Origin: an uncultured Pseudoteredinibacter sp.
GTDB taxonomy: Bacteria; Pseudomonadota; Gammaproteobacteria; Pseudomonadales; Cellvibrionaceae
Direction of reading: 5' to 3'
Assembly (NCBI RefSeq): GCF_947500695.1
Contig: NZ_CANMSS010000004.1
Coordinates: 310,001-374,000, forward strand
DNA length: 64,000 nucleotides
Numbering within the stretch: the first letter of the stretch is position 1; the number at the start of each line of letters is the position of its first letter. The translations under genes and the position numbers were made by a program. Positions 60,154 to 64,000 of this stretch are shown piece after piece. The notes beneath the pieces are model-generated. The model had not been told where the DNA came from. It did no database searches and saw only the letters and a program-made list of their open reading frames with translations.

Positions 60154-61155
60154 ATGAGTTATGTCGCTGTGTTAAGGATTGTCCTTCTCCAGGTTTTGGT
60201 TGCGATGCCGTCTCTAGTGTTGAGCGATACGTTGGCGGTTGTGAGTCGTTCGGTTAACCAGCTCAGCTTTTATGATTTGGGGTCGGGGCGTCTGGTTGAT
60301 CATCTACCTCTGGATGGGGAGTATCATGAGCTAGGTATTTCGCCTGATGCAAAACACCTAGTGCTTTCGAAGTACAAAGACTCTTCAGGTAATCCGGGAG
60401 AGGCACTTCTGCTGGTGTCTCTCGACGGTCTAAGTCAAAAGGTTATCCCATTGCCAAAGGGCGCTCAACCTCATGGACTGAGTTGGGGCCTTAATGGCCT
60501 GTGGATTACAGATGAGGAGCGAGGTTTTGTCTATGAGTTTATCGTAGAAAGCGGAAAGCTGAACGCTGTTGATCTTAAGGCAAAAGGCGCACACATGTTA
60601 GTCGCTGATAACTCGCTGGGTAGAGTTTATGTAAGCAATCGAAGTCTTAACGCAGTTCATGTTATTGATCAGTCTACTCACCAGTTGATTTCAACACATT
60701 CTGCATCCGGTAAGGGCAGTGAAGGTGTAGCGCTTTCTGTTCAATCCGGAGAGCTTTGGGTGGCTAATCGAACGAGTAATACTATCGATGTCTTTGATAC
60801 CTCGTCATTGGATATTAAAGCGACGATTAGCAGTTGTAAGTCTCCCTTGCGCTTGGCTATTGACCCTCAAGACAAGCAAGTTCTAACTTCCTGCGTTCAT
60901 GAGGGTGCTGTAGACGTGTACAGTCGAAGAACAAAGGCTAGAGTTAGAAAAACCCAGCTACCTCTTGTTGCAAGCGACGGTGAGTTGAATGATCGAGCTC
61001 TCTCAACGCCTGCAAGCATATTGACTCATGACAATGGTTGGTTGGTCTCTCATATACGTGCATCAGAGATATCGCTCATACCATTTTCAAAGAGTTATCG
61101 AGTGGGGAGTATCGTTACACCTGCTCGACCTGATGATATGGAAATAATTAGATAG
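60154..61155 (+). CDS. YncE-like exported beta-propeller
   Basis: A 333-residue exported protein with a signal peptide (about 1-24) followed by a seven-bladed, WD/YVTN-type propeller: repeats such as GRVYVSNRSLNAVHVIDQST and GELWVANRTSNTIDVFDTSS. Related propellers occur beside quinoprotein and cytochrome genes and in metal loci. It starts two bases after the previous stop. Binding partner unknown. Confidence 0.85.
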   Translation: MSYVAVLRIVLLQVLVAMPSLVLSDTLAVVSRSVNQLSFYDLGSGRLVDHLPLDGEYHELGISPDAKHLVLSKYKDSSGNPGEALLLVSLDGLSQKVIPLPKGAQPHGLSWGLNGLWITDEERGFVYEFIVESGKLNAVDLKAKGAHMLVADNSLGRVYVSNRSLNAVHVIDQSTHQLISTHSASGKGSEGVALSVQSGELWVANRTSNTIDVFDTSSLDIKATISSCKSPLRLAIDPQDKQVLTSCVHEGAVDVYSRRTKARVRKTQLPLVASDGELNDRALSTPASILTHDNGWLVSHIRASEISLIPFSKSYRVGSIVTPARPDDMEIIR

Positions 61156-61185
61156 TATTTACCAGATAGATAGTGAGAAAAAGTA

Positions 61186-61584
61186 ATGAGTGATAAAAAT
61201 ATTGATTTGTGTGTTCGATGGTTGATTTGCTGCATTTGGCTACCTACGGGCGTTTATCAGATTTTTAATTTTCAAGATGCAATTAATCAGATTACTAATA
61301 ATGGTATTCCTCTGCCGTGGTTGGTTGCTGTTTTAACCATAGCAATGAAAATTGTGGGAACGATTCTTGTGCTAATGAATCGTTGGGTTAAGGAGGTCAT
61401 GTTGGTTTGGATCGCGTTTGTTTTAGTTGCGACACCTATTTTTCATGCGGATATCATCCTTGAAGGTAAACTGAACACCTTTCATTTCGTACAAACCTTG
61501 AAGAATTTGGCTATAGTTGGCGGCATGCTGGCCTATTTTCAACTGGTGCGAAGATTTGAAGTTGGTGAGACTTCACAATATTAA
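61186..61584 (+). CDS. DoxX-like membrane protein
   Basis: A 132-residue protein with four hydrophobic helices (about 7-24, 40-62, 68-86 and 104-122). WLPTGVYQIFNF in helix 1 and MNRWVKEVMLVW match DoxX/DoxD-type proteins, small quinone- or redox-associated membrane proteins. It is the only inner-membrane protein of this unit and its last gene; a terminator follows at 61,620. Confidence 0.75.
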   Translation: MSDKNIDLCVRWLICCIWLPTGVYQIFNFQDAINQITNNGIPLPWLVAVLTIAMKIVGTILVLMNRWVKEVMLVWIAFVLVATPIFHADIILEGKLNTFHFVQTLKNLAIVGGMLAYFQLVRRFEVGETSQY

Positions 61585-61619
61585 AGTTCCGTACTATATA
61601 TCATAGCGATATAGTCTTT

Positions 61620-61643
61620 GGGCAGCTCCGCTGCCCTTTTTTT
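61620..61643 (+). terminator. Intrinsic terminator closing the exported-protein unit
   Basis: GGGCAGC and GCTGCCC pair perfectly around TCC and are followed by seven T's. Confidence 0.93.
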
Positions 61644-61666
61644 ATTTCTTATAGGAAATGTGTTGC

Positions 61667-62827
61667 ATGAAGAAAGTGTCTTTATTCTATGCTAGCTTTT
61701 CGTTAATTGCTTGTGGCGCGACTAGTATTGATCCCAGTTATATACCTTCTGAATCTAGGTTTGATTTTAATCAAGAAAGCTTTGAGAAACATGTATTAGA
61801 TACAAGGTCATGGTTGTCAGAAAATAGACATTTTAAAATGGCAGCTCACGAGCAAGAGGTATCTCTTAATGCTCCGAGAGAATGGAAGCCAGAACGTTCA
61901 AACGGCGGATTGGTATTATTGGTCCACGGACTTGGAGATTCTCCCTTTTCTTTTATAGATATTGCCAAACACCTGACGCATAAAGGGTATCATGTGCGTA
62001 CAGTACTTCTAGCGGGACACGGGAGTAGAGCAGGAGATTTACTCGGCGTCAGTTTCGAGTTGTGGCGCTCTCAGGTTCAACATCATGTGAAGCAAGCACT
62101 CCAAGATTTTGATCAGGTGTGGCTGGGTGGATTTTCTACCGGCGCAAACTTAGTAACGGAGCAAGCTTATAAAAATCCTAAGGTTGAGGGTTTGCTACTA
62201 TTTTCTCCAGCATTCCAGCCTGGATCGCCATTGGTCAAGTGGGCGGGCATTGCAAATCTCTTTATGGATTGGGCTGATAAGGATCCTGAAATCAATAAGG
62301 TTCGTTATGATTCACTTCCCCTAGATGCTGCTGAAAGTTACTACAATTCCTCTTTAGCGGTAATGGATTACCTCGATTCATCAAATTACTCTAAACCAGT
62401 TTTTATGGCGCTGAGCCAAAATGACTCGGTGATAGACGTTGATTATGCAAAGAGTGTTTTCTTGAAGCGTTTTGAAAACTCTAATAATCACTTGTTTTAT
62501 CAGTCTAGGGGATGTAACGAGAGCGATATAAGCTGCTTTGATATGAATTTACCTGAGTTGAGGATTTCATCCGGCTCTCACATGGGATTACTTTTCAATA
62601 AAGATAATTTTTACTACGGTCAAGGTGGTGAAATGACTATCTGCAATAATGGCCAGGCGGCTGAGATTGAAAAGGCCTGCAATCAGGGTGAGTCCATGTG
62701 GTATGGCTCGTGGGGATATCAGCTTGATGGCGTTGGTCATGCTAGATTAACTTGGAATCCGTACTTTCAAGAGTTAACGGCATTATTAGATCAAGTTATG
62801 ATAAATAATAATGCCGTTGTGGATTAA
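61667..62827 (+). CDS. Alpha/beta hydrolase lipoprotein (serine aminopeptidase S33-like)
   Basis: A 386-residue lipoprotein; the signal ends in SLIAC (Cys at about 16). The hydrolase fold has the oxyanion segment VLLVHGLGDSPFSF and nucleophile elbow GGFSTGANL. A late Asp in SQNDSVID and the final GVGHARLTW supply the triad. It resembles lysophospholipase/S33-type esterases. AGGAA supports ATG 61,667 rather than 61,658. It converges with the following gene, overlapping by four bases. Confidence 0.85.
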   Translation: MKKVSLFYASFSLIACGATSIDPSYIPSESRFDFNQESFEKHVLDTRSWLSENRHFKMAAHEQEVSLNAPREWKPERSNGGLVLLVHGLGDSPFSFIDIAKHLTHKGYHVRTVLLAGHGSRAGDLLGVSFELWRSQVQHHVKQALQDFDQVWLGGFSTGANLVTEQAYKNPKVEGLLLFSPAFQPGSPLVKWAGIANLFMDWADKDPEINKVRYDSLPLDAAESYYNSSLAVMDYLDSSNYSKPVFMALSQNDSVIDVDYAKSVFLKRFENSNNHLFYQSRGCNESDISCFDMNLPELRISSGSHMGLLFNKDNFYYGQGGEMTICNNGQAAEIEKACNQGESMWYGSWGYQLDGVGHARLTWNPYFQELTALLDQVMINNNAVVD

Positions 62828-63294
62828 GGCGCTAGAGTGATATTGGTTACTTCATAAGAAGTGCCACTTTGAGTTAGCACGGGAATAGGCCAATAACGGT
62901 ATTCTACAACGACTCGTTTGCCTATGAGGCCGTGCGCTTTTTCCTGAATAATCTCGTTTGCTAGAGATACCCGGATTTCATGCTTATGGTCTTCTCCTGA
63001 TTCCTTGGATTTTAGAACTTCTGCCCAGTTTTCTACTTTGCGATACAGCTCCATCTCTTGCGTCTTAAACAACAGACCTTCGTGGTTAATTCCACCGATA
63101 AATCCCTCAAATTGCCCATCGTCTTTAGCGCTAGATAAACCTGTAGTCACGCCCATGATTGGATAGCACAATAACCCTGCCATAATCAATGAGGAGGCTG
63201 AAACGCAAGTAGTGGCGGTTTTATCTTTGTATTTTTTGTGTGTTAAGAAGCCTAGATATACTGCTAGAGCTATTGAAAGTAATACGTACCACAT
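62824..63294 (-). CDS. Unrecognised membrane-anchored protein
   Basis: A 156-residue protein with two hydrophobic segments (about 2-18 and 32-50) and a soluble C-terminal part of about 100 residues with VSLANEIIQEKAHGLIGKRVVVEYRYW, possibly a beta-rich domain. No family recognised. A strong SD (AGGAGG) precedes the ATG. It lies 15 bases after cytochrome b561 on the same strand and is probably co-transcribed with it. Confidence 0.7.
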   Translation of the reverse strand: MWYVLLSIALAVYLGFLTHKKYKDKTATTCVSASSLIMAGLLCYPIMGVTTGLSSAKDDGQFEGFIGGINHEGLLFKTQEMELYRKVENWAEVLKSKESGEDHKHEIRVSLANEIIQEKAHGLIGKRVVVEYRYWPIPVLTQSGTSYEVTNITLAP

Positions 63295-63309
63295 AAAAAT
63301 TCCTCCTAG

Positions 63310-63867
63310 TTATCGTTCAATTTTGCCAATCATTCGGGTGAGCGTCTCGGGCTTTTTATCCACTATCACATGTTTGATGACGCCAATAATATGAAGAGTG
63401 ACCACAATATAAACTGCAGGGGGGAGAATGAATTTGTGCAGGTAAGCGAATACTAATACCGTAGGGAAGCTTGGTTCTCCGACTTCATTGAGTGGCACTA
63501 TATATTCAATAACATTACCAAAGAAATAGACCATTCCAAGTCCGCTAATCGGCATACCTAGTAGCACGATATAAAGAACTCGGTGCCCCCATTTCGCAAG
63601 TAATTTTTCCCAGGTTTCCAGAGACTCATCCGGTTTTGGTGTTTTCGAATGGCGAATCCAGACTAAACGAAATATGCCAAGTAGTAATATTGTTATCCCG
63701 ACGGTTTTATGCAGCATGTAAGTAGCGTCTCGAACCGTCCCATTGTCAAGTGTTACCATTATAAGGCCGCACGCCATCATGCCAATGAACAGGATGGCCA
63801 TCGTCCAATGGTAAAATCTGGAAAGGCCTCCATACTGATGTTCGTTATTATATATTCTTGAGGTCAT
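63310..63867 (-). CDS. Cytochrome b561
   Basis: A 185-residue protein with four membrane helices. Conserved heme-ligand histidines occur in RFYHWTMAILF, MLHKTVGI, LHKFILP and LHIIGVIKHVIVD, which is the bacterial cytochrome b561 (YodB/CybB) pattern of di-heme quinone-linked electron carriers. ATG 63,867 has GGAG upstream; a GTG at 63,879 also lies in frame. Its start overlaps the stop of the gene before it, indicating coupling. Confidence 0.9.
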   Translation of the reverse strand: MTSRIYNNEHQYGGLSRFYHWTMAILFIGMMACGLIMVTLDNGTVRDATYMLHKTVGITILLLGIFRLVWIRHSKTPKPDESLETWEKLLAKWGHRVLYIVLLGMPISGLGMVYFFGNVIEYIVPLNEVGEPSFPTVLVFAYLHKFILPPAVYIVVTLHIIGVIKHVIVDKKPETLTRMIGKIER

Positions 63868-63868
63868 A

Positions 63869-64000
63869 TCAGGCTCCACTTAGTTTATTTATGAAATGAA
63901 TATTACTGGATAGGTGATCTGTTATTTGTTGAGGGATATTGATTCCAAGACCCTTAAAGTACTCATACTGGTCATTAAGCTCTACTGTCCATTCAGCAGC
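63869..64000 (-). CDS. C-terminal tail of a gene coupled to cytochrome b561 (partial)
   Basis: An open frame enters from the right edge on the - strand and gives 43 residues (with QYEYFKGLGINIPQQI) to a TGA just past the b561 ATG (one intervening base). The tail is soluble and helical. Catalase-related peroxidase genes often precede cytochrome b561, and the tail would suit one, but this is only a guess from context. Confidence 0.6.
   Translation of the reverse strand, partial: AAEWTVELNDQYEYFKGLGINIPQQITDHLSSNIHFINKLSGA

Noticed and set aside
63869..64000. Naming the last partial gene as a catalase-related peroxidase
   Set aside because: Only 43 C-terminal residues are visible and no catalytic residue; context alone is not enough.

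Overview
The window looks like gammaproteobacterial DNA, on the evidence of the families present: a PFGI-1/SXT-type conjugation module, homodimeric AceE, malate synthase G and many TonB-dependent and RND systems. I cannot name a genus. No tRNA, rRNA, CRISPR array, integrase or transposase was recognised.

Region 1 (1-20,619) is part of an integrating conjugative element (ICE). A nearly gapless + strand operon encodes the type IV secretion and coupling machinery of the 'G' type. In order these are a lytic-transglycosylase-like tail, a TIGR03765 protein, the coupling ATPase TraD, the TIGR03747/03758/03745/03750/03746/03749/03752/03751 structural proteins and the TraC ATPase. After an interruption come TIGR03757/03756/03755, a small membrane protein and a TraG-N protein. 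A 2.76 kb segment on the opposite strand (10,399-13,159) splits the operon; it holds a membrane protein and a DUF4041/GIY-YIG nuclease-like protein, and is probably cargo. After traG come DUF3577, a RadC-like gene, a membrane/winged-helix protein and a DUF2857-like gene, with several conspicuous hairpins and palindromes.

Region 2 (20,742-35,427) is an envelope metal/heme handling locus. It holds a tripartite RND efflux operon (-), a PepSY membrane protein (+), a five-gene operon DUF2271-DUF4198-DUF3500-lipoprotein-multicopper oxidase (+), a Bcr/CflA-type exporter (-) and a heme-receptor-like TonB-dependent receptor (-). Four promoter regions here carry the same element, CGAWTARGTCACAAA-N8-TAnAnT, always in the same orientation to the gene. 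This suggests one dedicated regulon. The receptor promoter also has a Fur-like dyad.

Region 3 (35,521-46,513) is central carbon metabolism: malate synthase G with a SnoaL-like protein (-), an AraC-type regulator (+), aceE-aceF plus a class II aldolase with a Tat-like signal (+), and a two-component system (-).

Region 4 (46,649-54,172) has a membrane protein with two exported metallo-beta-lactamase-fold hydrolases, a D-2-hydroxyacid dehydrogenase, and a catabolic operon of M24-like protein, VOC protein, FAH-family hydrolase and GPH-type transporter.

Region 5 (54,301-61,643) is a six-gene unit between two strong terminators: a TonB-dependent receptor, a cytochrome c'-like/TAXI-like fusion, a His-rich Bug-type binding protein, two beta-propellers and a DoxX-like protein. 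Nearly all are exported and no inner-membrane permease is present. The window ends with an alpha/beta hydrolase lipoprotein (+) and, on the - strand, a membrane protein, cytochrome b561 and the tail of a further gene.
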